64,000 bases of DNA from Massilia sp. UMI-21. Lineage in GTDB: Bacteria; Pseudomonadota; Gammaproteobacteria; Burkholderiales; Burkholderiaceae_D. A program made the translations under genes and the position numbers. Position 1 is the first letter of the stretch; each line of letters begins with the position of its first letter. The stretch lies in the NCBI GenBank assembly GCA_015277795.1, contig CP063848.1, positions 1,364,001-1,428,000 on the forward strand, read 5' to 3'. This document shows, piece after piece, positions 10,674-19,595 of this stretch. Under the pieces are notes generated by a model. The model saw nothing but the letters and a program-made list of their open reading frames with translations. It made no database searches and was not told the origin of the DNA.

Positions 10674-11980
10674 TGTCCAGCGCACCGCAAAACGTGCAAG
10701 CCTACCGTGCGAGCTTGCTGCATTTTCACGCCGACCCGGCTTTCCACGACCACGCCCACGCCTGGCACGAGGACGGCCTGCTGGTCGTCGAAGACGGCCG
10801 CATCAAGGCCGCGGGCGACCATGCCGCCCTGGTCGATACGCTGCCCCCGGGGGTGACGCCGCACGACTACCACGGCCAGATCATCACGCCGGGCTTCATC
10901 GACACCCACCTGCATTACCCGCAGACCGACATGATCGCCTCGCCCAGCCCCGGCCTGCTGCCCTGGCTGGAGACCTACACCTTCCCGACCGAGCGCCGCT
11001 TCGCCGACCCGGCGCACGCGCGCGCCACCGCCGAGTTCTTCCTCGACGAACTGCTGCGCTGCGGCACCACCACCGCCGTGGTGTACTGCACCGTCCATCC
11101 GCAGTCGGTCGACGCCTTCTTCGAGGCCAGCGAAGCACGCAATCTGCGCATGGTGGCGGGCAAGGTGCTGATGGACCGCCACTGTCCGGACTTCCTGCGC
11201 GACCTGGAGGGCGGTGTCGGCGCCAGTGCCGACCTGATCGAGAAGTGGCACAAGCGCGGCCGCCAGCTGTATGCGATCACCCCGCGCTTCGCCCCGACCT
11301 CGACCGACGCGCAACTGCGCGCCACCGGCGAACTGGCCAAGGCTTACCCGGACACCTTCATCCAGACCCACGTCTCGGAAAACAAGGACGAATGCGCCTG
11401 GGTGGGCGAACTGCATCCGCAGGCGCGCAGCTACCTGGACGTGTACGAGCGCTTCGGCCTGATGCGCCCGCGCGCCCTGTTCGGCCACTGCATCTGGCTC
11501 GACGACGAGGACTTCGCGCGCATGGCGGCCACCGGCTCGGCGGCGGCAATCTGCCCGACCTCCAACCTGTTCCTGGGCAGCGGCCTGTTCGACTTCGAGA
11601 AGGCGGACGGCGCGCGGACCTTGCTCTCGCTCGGCACCGACGTCGGCGCCGGCACCTCGTTCTCGATGCTGCAGACCATGAACGAAGCCTACAAGGTGGC
11701 GCGCCTGAAGGGCAGCTACCTGCCGGCCGTGCGCATGTTCTACCTGGCGACCCTGGGCGCGGCGCGCGCCATGGGGCTGGAAGGCACGATCGGCAGCTTC
11801 ACGCCCGGCGCGGAAGCGGACTTCATCGTGCTCGACCCGGCCGCCACGCCGCTGCTGGCGCGCAGGACCAGGCAGCTGGAGTCGCTGGAAGAGCTGCTGT
11901 TCGCGCTGGCGCTGCTGGGCGACGACCGCGCCGTCAAGGCGACATATTCTGCCGGCAAGCAGGTACACGTCCGCGCGTAG
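10673..11980 (+). CDS. guaD: Guanine deaminase
   Basis: Converts guanine to xanthine, feeding XdhAB. The 435-residue amidohydrolase carries the metal-binding motif FIDTHLHYPQTDMI near residue 80, QTHVSENKDE, LFGHCIWLDDED and the metal Asp in LGTDVGAGTS. Length matches E. coli GuaD. The ATG overlaps the xdhC stop (TAATG), extending the coupled operon xdhABC-guaD. Its TAG stop lies within the first bases of the second copy of the dispersed repeat, so the present C-terminus (KQVHVRA) was probably set when that repeat arrived. Confidence 0.96.
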   Translation: MSSAPQNVQAYRASLLHFHADPAFHDHAHAWHEDGLLVVEDGRIKAAGDHAALVDTLPPGVTPHDYHGQIITPGFIDTHLHYPQTDMIASPSPGLLPWLETYTFPTERRFADPAHARATAEFFLDELLRCGTTTAVVYCTVHPQSVDAFFEASEARNLRMVAGKVLMDRHCPDFLRDLEGGVGASADLIEKWHKRGRQLYAITPRFAPTSTDAQLRATGELAKAYPDTFIQTHVSENKDECAWVGELHPQARSYLDVYERFGLMRPRALFGHCIWLDDEDFARMAATGSAAAICPTSNLFLGSGLFDFEKADGARTLLSLGTDVGAGTSFSMLQTMNEAYKVARLKGSYLPAVRMFYLATLGAARAMGLEGTIGSFTPGAEADFIVLDPAATPLLARRTRQLESLEELLFALALLGDDRAVKATYSAGKQVHVRA

Positions 11981-12097
11981 GGCGGGCCGACCACGAAGGG
12001 CGGCTTGGCCGTCCGCGCGTTCACATCACGGCGATGCTGACTGCGCGGCTATGCGTGAGCTGCCTGAACGCGCGGGCGGGAGACCCGCCCACCCTAC
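11977..12097. repeat. BIME-like double-hairpin repeat, copy 2 (guaD/adenosine deaminase gap)
   Basis: 121-base copy with a degenerate left end (GTAGGGCGGGCC...) and a right end ending GCGGGCGGGAGACCCGCCC then ACCCTAC, identical in that right arm to copy 1. The left edge contains the guaD stop codon. The centre is unrelated to the other copies. Confidence 0.75.
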
Positions 12098-12210
12098 GAA
12101 AACCGATCCTCGCCCGGATGGCCATATTGCAAACGCCAACCCAAGCAGTTAGAGTTGCGCGGTCCAAGCCGGCGTATTCCGGCGATCAACCGCACCAGAA
12201 AGTCCGATCC

Positions 12211-13722
12211 ATGACCAAGAAACTGACCGGCGGCGTCCTGCTCGCCGTCGCCCTCGCTGTCGCCGCCGCCCCGCAGGCCATGGCCAAGCGGCCCGCCGCA
12301 GCGACCAGGACCAGCGTCAACGAAGCCGCCACCGCCCGCCATTACGCCAGCCTGGTCGCCGGCGAGCCGAAGCTGTCCGAACTGACCCTGTTCTTCACCC
12401 AGATGCCGAAGGGCGGCGACCTGCACCACCATTATTCGGGTTCGGTCTACGCCGAGACCTACGTCGACTTCCTCGACAAGCAGGGCTACTGCGTCGACAA
12501 GCAGACCTACCGGATCGAGACCAGGAAAGAGCTCGTCGAGGCCGAGCGCGCCAAGCCGCGTGAACAACGCAACTGCCTCTCCACCGCCGAAGTCTATGCC
12601 GACGACCATACCTACCGCGAACTGCTGCAGCGCTGGTCGACCAAGGACTTCGCCAACCACGGCGCGATGCAGCCGCCGCCCGACCGCAGCTTCTTCCAGA
12701 CCTTCGGTTTCTTCGGGCCGGTGTCGAACGCGAACTTCCGCGAAGGCCTGCAGGAGCTGAAACAGCGCGCGATCCTGGAAAACGTCGGCTACATCGAGAC
12801 CATGTTCAAGATGTCGCCCTTCGTCGTGAACCAGGACTTCGACACGCAGGCGTGGCGCAACGCCAGGGACGACAAGGCCTTCGACGCCCAGATGGGCGCC
12901 TGGCTGGCGGTGCTGGAACAGGATGCGGGCTTCCGGAAATCGGTGGAGGACTTCGTCAACCGCATCCATGAAGCGGCCGAAGGCATCGACGACGAGCGCT
13001 TCACCATGCGCTACCAGACCTATGTGCTGCGCCTGCTGAACCCGTCGCAGGTGTTCTCCTCGATGGTGTCGGGCTTCAAGGCCGCGGCCATGAGCGACAA
13101 GATCGTGGGCGTCAATATCGTCGGCCAGGAAAGCACCATGGTCTCGATGCGCGACTACGCGCTGCACATGAAGATGTTCCGCTTCCTGAAGTCGCGCTAT
13201 CCGGAAGTGAAGGTGGCGATGCACGCCGGCGAGCTGGCCCTGGGCGATGTGCCGCCGGAAGGCCTGAAGTTCCATATCGACCAGGCCCTGGTGGTGGCCG
13301 GCGCCGACCGCATCGGCCATGGCATCGACCTGGCGCACGAAACCAATGCGCAGGCCATCATGGCCAAGATGCGCAAGGACGACATTCCGGTCGAGGTCAA
13401 TCTCACCTCGAACGCCTTCATCAGCGGCATCGAGGGTGCGAACCACCCGGTCACCCTGTACCGGCAATATGGCGTGCCTTACGTGATCTCGACCGACGAT
13501 GCCGGCGTGACCCGCCATACGCTGTCGAACGAGTATGTGCTGTTCGCCAGCCGCTACAAGCCGAAGTATGCCGAGCTGAAACGGACCTCGTACAACAGCA
13601 TCCGCTACGCCTTCCTGCCGGTAGCGGAAAAACAACGTCTGACCCGTCAGCTGGACCAGCGCTTCGCCATTTTCGAGGCAAAGATGGCCGATCTGGCCAA
13701 GAAACAGGTAGCGTCGAAATAA
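12211..13722 (+). CDS. Exported adenosine deaminase (ADGF-like)
   Basis: Deaminates adenosine/deoxyadenosine to inosine, probably in the periplasm or outside the cell. A signal peptide (MTKKLTGGVLLAVALAVAAA, cleavage near AMA/KR) precedes a full adenosine deaminase barrel with all metal and catalytic motifs: MPKGGDLHHHYSGS (HxH), VAMHAGEL (His/Glu), RIGHGIDL and the metal Asp pair in ISTDDAGV. At 503 residues it is larger than cytoplasmic Add (about 340), because of the N-terminal extension and inserts, as in ADGF/CECR1-type secreted enzymes. It lies between guaD and the receptor, 5'-nucleotidase and nuclease genes, consistent with nucleoside scavenging. A start further upstream would run through the repeat and is rejected. 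Confidence 0.92.
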   Translation: MTKKLTGGVLLAVALAVAAAPQAMAKRPAAATRTSVNEAATARHYASLVAGEPKLSELTLFFTQMPKGGDLHHHYSGSVYAETYVDFLDKQGYCVDKQTYRIETRKELVEAERAKPREQRNCLSTAEVYADDHTYRELLQRWSTKDFANHGAMQPPPDRSFFQTFGFFGPVSNANFREGLQELKQRAILENVGYIETMFKMSPFVVNQDFDTQAWRNARDDKAFDAQMGAWLAVLEQDAGFRKSVEDFVNRIHEAAEGIDDERFTMRYQTYVLRLLNPSQVFSSMVSGFKAAAMSDKIVGVNIVGQESTMVSMRDYALHMKMFRFLKSRYPEVKVAMHAGELALGDVPPEGLKFHIDQALVVAGADRIGHGIDLAHETNAQAIMAKMRKDDIPVEVNLTSNAFISGIEGANHPVTLYRQYGVPYVISTDDAGVTRHTLSNEYVLFASRYKPKYAELKRTSYNSIRYAFLPVAEKQRLTRQLDQRFAIFEAKMADLAKKQVASK

Positions 13723-13733
13723 GGCGGCGGCAG

Positions 13734-13761
13734 GGCGCTCCCCAGGTCGTGGTGGAGCGCC
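13734..13761 (+). terminator. Stem-loop after the adenosine deaminase gene
   Basis: GGCGCTCC (13734-13741) pairs with GGAGCGCC (13754-13761) across 12 bases, 11 bases past the stop codon. The following TTGCAGTT is only weakly T-rich, so termination may be partial. Confidence 0.55.
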
Positions 13762-14245
13762 TTGCAGTTACTGGCAGGCGGTAACTTCTTGATTCAGCAT
13801 TAGCAATCATTCATCTTTTGTGGCCTTCCCGCTACAAAAAAACCTCTTCCCTCGACGGTTTGGCGAAATTCTTACTAAAAAAATTTCGCCCAGGAATGCC
13901 GCCTTTATAATCCCGCCTTGTAAATTTGCTGGGATTTCCCTCGGTCTGTAGCGTATTCACAACGCGTTGACGCGCATTTATACGACAAACGTATGAATAG
14001 CGAAGCCAAAACGAATTTGCCGGTTTATTAACGCTCATGCATATTGACGTTTGATTTCCATAAAGCATTCGTCGTTTTAGGGCTCGGCGCCGCGTCATGT
14101 CGTTGAAATACTTGCACGCTACACTTGCCGCCGCTAGCCGGCAGGCCCGCCGGCGCACCATGCAGCAAACCAGAATTGCAGTACTTGTAAGAGAGGGCAA
14201 CCGTCGGCTGCCCGTTATAACTATTAGTTCATTTTGGGGTTATCA
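13762..14245 (+). promoter_or_regulatory. Long AT-rich leader of the TonB-dependent receptor gene
   Basis: About 480 non-coding bases, much more AT-rich than the flanks. It contains a perfect inverted repeat GGCGAAATT (13862-13870) / AATTTCGCC (13882-13890) around an A-rich loop, and a GGGCA/TGCCC hairpin (14195-14213) about 30 bases before the ATG. A GGGG ribosome-binding site sits at 14236-14239. No convincing open frame or known riboswitch was recognised; the length suggests a regulated leader. Confidence 0.5.
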
Positions 14246-17200
14246 ATGATCACTCAACAACAGATCCGGCTCACGAAACTGGCGCTGGCTTTGTCGGTTG
14301 CGTTGGCTGCCACGCCGGCCTTCGCACAGAACACCACCTCGGCCATCGGTGGCCGTATCTCGGCCGCCGACGGCAAGCCCGCAGTCGGCGCCCAGGTGCA
14401 GATTGTTCACGCCGAGTCCGGTTCTGTCAGTAATGTCACGACCGACGCGGAAGGCCGTTATGTTGCGCGCGGCCTGCGTGTAGGCGGTCCTTACACGATC
14501 ATCATCACCAAGGATGGCGTCACCGAGCGCCGCGAGAACGTGTTCGTCGAGCTGGCCGAAACCGCCGCGATCGACGCGACCCTGGGCCAGGCCATGCAGA
14601 CCGTGACCGTGACCGGTTCGGCAGCCCGCTCGGAAATCTTCTCGAACCAGTCGATGGGCGCCGTCACCAGCATCTCGCGCGCCGACCTGGAAACCCAGGC
14701 ATCGATCAACCGCAACCTGCAGGACTTCGCCCGTCTCGATCCGCGCGTGTCGCAGACCGACAAGGACCGCGGCGAGATGTCGGTGGCCGGCCAGAACTCG
14801 CGCTACAACTCGATGACCATCGACGGCGTGGCCGTGAACGACACCTTCGGCCTGGAAGCCAACGGCAGCCCGACCGCCCGCCAGCCGATCTCGATGGAAG
14901 CGATCGCTTCGGTGCAGGTGAACGTCGCCAACTACGACGTGACCCAGCGCGGCTACACCGGCGCCAACGTCAACGCCGTCACCAAGTCGGGTACCAACGT
15001 GTACCACGGCGGCGCCTACTACGTGACCCGCGACGACCGCCTGGTCGGCAAGCGCTTCAACCAGACCACCGAAGAATACTTCGACGCGCCGGAATTCAAG
15101 GACAACACCAAGGGCCTGTGGGTCAGCGGCCCGCTGGTCAAGGACAAGCTGTTCTTCTTCGCCCTGGCCGAAAACTACGAGAGCAGCCGTAACGGTCCGG
15201 AATTCGGCGCTATCGGCACCGGCACCGGCACCACCATCGGCATCAGCCCGAACCAGATCAGCCGCATCCAGGAAATCGCCCAGTCGCGCTACGGCTTCGA
15301 CATCGGCAGCACCGAAGTGCCGGCCGGTACCAAGATGAAGTCGGAAGAGCGCATGCTCAAGCTCGACTGGAACATCAGCGACGACCACCGCGCCAACCTG
15401 CGCTACTCGAAGACCTCGCAGAATGAGCCGATCTTCCCCGGCTTCTCGAACAGCGGCGTGTCGCTGAGCTCGTACTTCTACAACCAGGACAAGAGCATCG
15501 AAACCCTGGTCGGCCAGGTGTTCTCGGACTGGACCGAGAACCTCTCGACCGAATTCAAGATCTCGCAGCGCGACTATGACTCGCAGCCGATCACCGCGTC
15601 GAAGCTGCCGACCATGTCGTTCCAGTTCAGCGGCCCGCTGCCGTCGGACGCGCCGGCAGGCACCCGCACCGGCAACCGCTTCCTGAACACCGGTACCGAG
15701 AACAGCCGCCACAACAACGTGCTGGGCACCAAGACCCTGGACATCTACGCAGGCGCGAACTACCTGTGGGGCGACCATGAGTTCAAGGTCGGCGCCGACT
15801 ACACCTCGAACGAGGTGTACAACGCCTTCCTGCAGAACGTGTTCGGCAACTACACCTTCGCATGCGATAACAACTTCAGCTACACCTTCGGTTCGATCAA
15901 CTGCGCCACCGCCAGCGCGGCCCAGATCGACGCCGCGATCTACGAGAACTTCTCGCGCGGCCGCCCGACCTCGTACACCGTGCAACTGCCGGTGGCCGGC
16001 GGTTCGCTGAACAATGCGATCGCCCAGTTCACCATGAAGAACACCGGCGTGTTCCTGCAGGATAACTGGACCGTCAACAAGAACCTGACCGTCAGCGCCG
16101 GCGTGCGCGTCGACGTGACCGGCGTCGACCGCAGCCCGCTGCGCAACGCCGCCGTCGCCCAGGCCGCCATCGGGGGCAATGCCGCCACCTTCGCCCGCCA
16201 GACCGGCGGCTTCGGTGTCGACAACACCCAGACCTTCGACGGCAACAAGCTGTGGCAGCCGCGCCTCGGCTTCAATTACAAGATCGACGCGGCACGTCCG
16301 ACCCAGTTGCGCGGCGGCGTTGGCCTGTTCCAGGGCGCGGCGGCGACCGTGTGGATGTCGAACCCGTTCTCGAACCCGGGCGTGGCTACCCGCACCATCA
16401 CCTGCTCGGGCTCGGGCGCGAACCGCTGCCCGTCGACCGACGGCCTGTTCACGCCTGACGTGAATGCACAGAAGACCGTGACCGGTTCGACCCCGTCGGC
16501 CAACGTCGACGTCCTGTCGCCGGACCTGCGTCAGCCGTCGATCTGGAAGGCCAACCTGGCATTCGAGCATGAGCTGCCGGTCGGCGGCCTGGTGTTCGGC
16601 GCCGAGCTGCTGGCGACCCAGAACAAGGATGCGATCTACTACCAGAACCTGAACCTGGGCGCGCCGACCCGCATCGGCAAGGACGGCCGCGAGCTTTACT
16701 ACAACGCCAACGGCCTGTCGGCGAACTGCTACACCTTCACCAACAACTCGGCGGGTACCGCGACCGGCTGCCAGAACACCACCCGCGCGCTGTCGAACCT
16801 CAGCTATGGCAACGTGCTGCTGGCCAAGGGCACCGACAAGGGCGATGCCCAAGTCCTTACCTTCTCGCTGACGAGCCCGACCCGCAAGGGCTTCGGCTGG
16901 TCGGTGGCCTACTCGCACTCGAACGCGTCGGAAGTTTCGCCGCTGACCTCGTCGACCTCAAACTCGAACTGGTCGGGCCGCTCGGTCTTCAACCCGAACG
17001 AGGAAGTCGCCTCCAACTCCTCGTACCTAGTGAAAGAGCGTATCAATGCCCGCCTGTCGTGGGAGAAGCGCTTCTTCGGCAACTACCGCACCCGCCTCGG
17101 CGTCTTCTATGAAGGCCGCGAAGGCAAGCCGTACAGCTGGACCATCAACAACGACCTGAACGGCGACGGCCTGGCCGGCAACGACCTGATGTACATCCCC

Positions 17201-17656
17201 TCGGCCGAGGGTTCGGGTGAAGTGGTGTTCTTTGGCGACACCGCGACCAACAAGAGCAACGAGGCGCGCTTCTGGGCTGTGGTCAATGCCAACGAAGTCC
17301 TGCGCAATGCCAAGGGTGGCGTGGTTGGTCGCAACACAGCCTTCTCGCCGTGGACCAACAGCTTCGACGTGAAGATCACCCAGGAACTGCCGGGCTTCTT
17401 CGGCAAGCACAAGGCCAGCTTCGCCCTCGATATCCTCAACTTCGGTAACCTGCTGAACAAGAAGTGGGGCCGTATCGAGGAAGTCGGTTTCCAGTCGGCC
17501 GGTGGCCAGGCACGCAGCTTCGTCGACTACGTCGGCCTGGATGCGCAGGGCCGCTACGTCTACGGCGTGCGTAACAACGTGGAAGACCTGAACGTCCGCC
17601 AGAACAAGGGCGAGTCGCAGTGGGCCATCCAGGCAACCTTCAAGTACGAGTTCTAA
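14246..17656 (+). CDS. Oar-like TonB-dependent receptor with N-terminal carboxypeptidase-regulatory-like domain
   Basis: Large outer-membrane receptor (1136 residues). Signal peptide MITQQQIRLTKLALALSVALA... cleaves near AFA/QNT. Residues about 30-110 form a carboxypeptidase-regulatory-like (Ig-type) domain (GRISAADGKPAVGAQV ... DAEGRYVARGL). A plug domain follows (QTVTVTGSAARSEIF to ANVNAVTKSGTNVYHG), then a long beta-barrel ending in Phe (FKYEF). This is the Oar-type architecture. The ATG at 14246 follows a GGGG ribosome-binding site; a TTG 12 bases upstream would add only MGLS. The position between an exported adenosine deaminase and an exported nucleotidase and nuclease suggests uptake or docking linked to nucleosides, but the substrate is unproven. 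Confidence 0.93.
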   Translation: MITQQQIRLTKLALALSVALAATPAFAQNTTSAIGGRISAADGKPAVGAQVQIVHAESGSVSNVTTDAEGRYVARGLRVGGPYTIIITKDGVTERRENVFVELAETAAIDATLGQAMQTVTVTGSAARSEIFSNQSMGAVTSISRADLETQASINRNLQDFARLDPRVSQTDKDRGEMSVAGQNSRYNSMTIDGVAVNDTFGLEANGSPTARQPISMEAIASVQVNVANYDVTQRGYTGANVNAVTKSGTNVYHGGAYYVTRDDRLVGKRFNQTTEEYFDAPEFKDNTKGLWVSGPLVKDKLFFFALAENYESSRNGPEFGAIGTGTGTTIGISPNQISRIQEIAQSRYGFDIGSTEVPAGTKMKSEERMLKLDWNISDDHRANLRYSKTSQNEPIFPGFSNSGVSLSSYFYNQDKSIETLVGQVFSDWTENLSTEFKISQRDYDSQPITASKLPTMSFQFSGPLPSDAPAGTRTGNRFLNTGTENSRHNNVLGTKTLDIYAGANYLWGDHEFKVGADYTSNEVYNAFLQNVFGNYTFACDNNFSYTFGSINCATASAAQIDAAIYENFSRGRPTSYTVQLPVAGGSLNNAIAQFTMKNTGVFLQDNWTVNKNLTVSAGVRVDVTGVDRSPLRNAAVAQAAIGGNAATFARQTGGFGVDNTQTFDGNKLWQPRLGFNYKIDAARPTQLRGGVGLFQGAAATVWMSNPFSNPGVATRTITCSGSGANRCPSTDGLFTPDVNAQKTVTGSTPSANVDVLSPDLRQPSIWKANLAFEHELPVGGLVFGAELLATQNKDAIYYQNLNLGAPTRIGKDGRELYYNANGLSANCYTFTNNSAGTATGCQNTTRALSNLSYGNVLLAKGTDKGDAQVLTFSLTSPTRKGFGWSVAYSHSNASEVSPLTSSTSNSNWSGRSVFNPNEEVASNSSYLVKERINARLSWEKRFFGNYRTRLGVFYEGREGKPYSWTINNDLNGDGLAGNDLMYIPSAEGSGEVVFFGDTATNKSNEARFWAVVNANEVLRNAKGGVVGRNTAFSPWTNSFDVKITQELPGFFGKHKASFALDILNFGNLLNKKWGRIEEVGFQSAGGQARSFVDYVGLDAQGRYVYGVRNNVEDLNVRQNKGESQWAIQATFKYEF

Positions 17657-17689
17657 TCCGCTCGCTTGATGGCATCCCTGTGATGTAAG

Positions 17690-17718
17690 AACGGCCGGTG
17701 GCGACACCGGCCGTTTTT
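17690..17718 (+). terminator. Rho-independent terminator of the receptor gene
   Basis: ACGGCCGGTG (17691-17700), loop GCGA, CACCGGCCGT (17705-17714), then a T tract (17714-17718). A perfect 10-base stem 34 bases past the stop. Confidence 0.9.
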
Positions 17719-17734
17719 CATTGGGTGAAGGCCG

Positions 17735-17758
17735 CCGTTTTTTGCGCCGTTTTTTGCG
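17735..17758. repeat. 12-base tandem duplication
   Basis: CCGTTTTTTGCG is present twice in direct succession between the receptor terminator and the 5'-nucleotidase gene. Probably slippage; no function is apparent. Confidence 0.7.
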
Positions 17759-17853
17759 TCGGTTCCGGCGCTGTAAGGATGGCCGCCGACCCTGACCCCA
17801 TGTGATAATGCGGAGGGCCTTGCCGGCCGTCCTTCCTTGATCGAGAACATTCC

Positions 17854-19548
17854 ATGACCGTTTCCCTGCGTGCCCCGGCACGACTTTCCTGCGTCGCGCT
17901 GGCCGTCGCCATGTCACTTGGCCTGGCCGGCTGCGCCAGCACGGCCGGCCGCGCGCCGGTGGCCATCAACATCGTCGCCATGAACGACTTCCACGGCAAC
18001 CTGGAGCCGAGCCGCTTCGCGCCGACCAATCCGGACGGCAGCAAGGCGCCGGCGATCCGCGCCGGCGGCGCCGAGGCCGTGGCCGCCGCGCTGCAGGCCT
18101 GGCGCAAGGAAGACAAGGACCTGCTGTTCGTCTCGAGCGGCGACCTGGTCGGGGCCAGCCCGGCGATGTCCTCGCTGTGGGCCGACGAGCCGACCATCGA
18201 GGCCATGAACATGCTCGACCTGCGCGTGAGCGCGGTCGGCAACCACGAATTCGACGCTGGCCGCAAGGAACTGCTGCGCCAGCAGCACGGCGGCTGCGAT
18301 TCGCCGCGTCCGAACAAGGCCTGCCAGATGGCCAGGGACTACGGCGGCGCGAAGTTCACCTACCTGGCCGCCAATGTGGTCGACAGCGCCACCGGCAAGC
18401 CCTTCATTCCGGGCTACCGCATCGAGGAGACCAAGGGCATCAAGGTCGGCCTGGTCGGCGTGGTGCTGCAGGACACCCGTTCGGTGGTGATGGCCTCGGG
18501 GATCGCCGGCCTGACGTTCGGCGACGAGGCCGAGGCGATCAACCGCGCGCTTCCCGAGATGCGCCGCCAGGGCGCGGACGTGATCGTGGCGCTGGTGCAC
18601 GAAGGCGGCACCACGGTCGATCATCCGACCCGTCCCGGCTGCACCAACCTGAAAGGCCCGGTCGTCGACATCGTCAGGAAGCTCGACCCGAGCATCCGCC
18701 TGGTGATCACCGGCCACACCCACCAGAGCTACCTGTGCAAGGTGGACGGCCGTACCGTGACCCAGGCCTCGTCCTACGGCCACATGCTGACCCGCATCGG
18801 CATGCAGGTGGAGAAGGGCGCCGGCGCCGTCGGCGAGATCCGCGTCGAGAACGTGTTGATGAAGGCGGGCGCCTACCCGGCCGACCAGAAGATGGCCGCC
18901 TTCATCGCCAAGGTCAAGGACAGCAGCCGCGCCGCGCTGGGCCGCCCGGTGGCGCGCCTGGCCTCGGCGCCGGTGCTGCGCAAGCAGAACGAGGCCGGCG
19001 AAGCGCCGCTCGGCAACCTGATCGCGGACGCGGTGCTGGCGGCCACCCGCAACGTCGGCGCGCAGATCGGCTTCATGAACGAAGGCGGCATCCGCAAGGA
19101 CCTGGAAGCGGGCGAGGACAATGTGGCGGCCTTCGGCCAGGCCCAGGCCGTGCTCCCGTTCGGGAACACCCTGGTCGTGATGGACCTGAGCGGCGCCCAG
19201 ATCCGCGCGCTGCTCGAGCGCCAGTGGAAGGAAGGCGCGTCGGGCGCCTCGATGCTCCAGGTGTCGAACGGCTTCAGCTACACCTGGGACGCCAAGCGCC
19301 CGGTCGGCAGCCGCGTCACCGCCATCACCCTGGACGGCCAGCCGCTGGTCGATGCCAGGACCTACCGCATCGTCGCCAACAATTTCCTCGCCGAAGGCGG
19401 CGACAATTTCCCCGAATTCGGCAAGGGCACGAACCGCCTCGAGACCGGACTGCTGGACCTCGACGCCTTCACGGAGTACCTGCGCAACAACGCAGGGCAG
19501 GGCGCAGCGCTGGCCCCTGTCGCGCCACGCATTATCAAGGCACAATAA
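17854..19548 (+). CDS. Lipoprotein 5'-nucleotidase / metallophosphatase (UshA family)
   Basis: Expected to dephosphorylate extracellular 5'-nucleotides to nucleosides. The N-terminus is a lipoprotein signal (MSLGLAGC/A), so the 564-residue protein should be anchored to a membrane. The metallophosphatase domain shows NDFHGNLEPS near 46-55, SSGDLVGASPAMS, GNHEFDAG, ALVHEG and GHTHQSY; the C-terminal 5'-nucleotidase domain begins after about residue 350 (APLGNLIADAVLAA, NEGGIRKDL, NNFLAEGGDNFPEF). It is followed 47 bases later by the S1/P1 nuclease; together they could carry single-stranded nucleic acid to nucleosides. Confidence 0.93.
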   Translation: MTVSLRAPARLSCVALAVAMSLGLAGCASTAGRAPVAINIVAMNDFHGNLEPSRFAPTNPDGSKAPAIRAGGAEAVAAALQAWRKEDKDLLFVSSGDLVGASPAMSSLWADEPTIEAMNMLDLRVSAVGNHEFDAGRKELLRQQHGGCDSPRPNKACQMARDYGGAKFTYLAANVVDSATGKPFIPGYRIEETKGIKVGLVGVVLQDTRSVVMASGIAGLTFGDEAEAINRALPEMRRQGADVIVALVHEGGTTVDHPTRPGCTNLKGPVVDIVRKLDPSIRLVITGHTHQSYLCKVDGRTVTQASSYGHMLTRIGMQVEKGAGAVGEIRVENVLMKAGAYPADQKMAAFIAKVKDSSRAALGRPVARLASAPVLRKQNEAGEAPLGNLIADAVLAATRNVGAQIGFMNEGGIRKDLEAGEDNVAAFGQAQAVLPFGNTLVVMDLSGAQIRALLERQWKEGASGASMLQVSNGFSYTWDAKRPVGSRVTAITLDGQPLVDARTYRIVANNFLAEGGDNFPEFGKGTNRLETGLLDLDAFTEYLRNNAGQGAALAPVAPRIIKAQ

Positions 19549-19595
19549 ACAAAACAGACGCGAGGGCGCGGCCCCCGTTCCAACCAAGGATGAGC

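Noticed and set aside
9942..12097. Repeat pair read as the ends of a transposon carrying the end of xdhC and all of guaD
   Set aside because: The repeats have different centres, no transposase lies between them, and guaD has the expected position in a purine operon.
14243..16918. Long minus-strand frame opposite the receptor gene (about 890 codons)
   Set aside because: Shadow of the receptor coding region; no domain, signal or ribosome-binding site.
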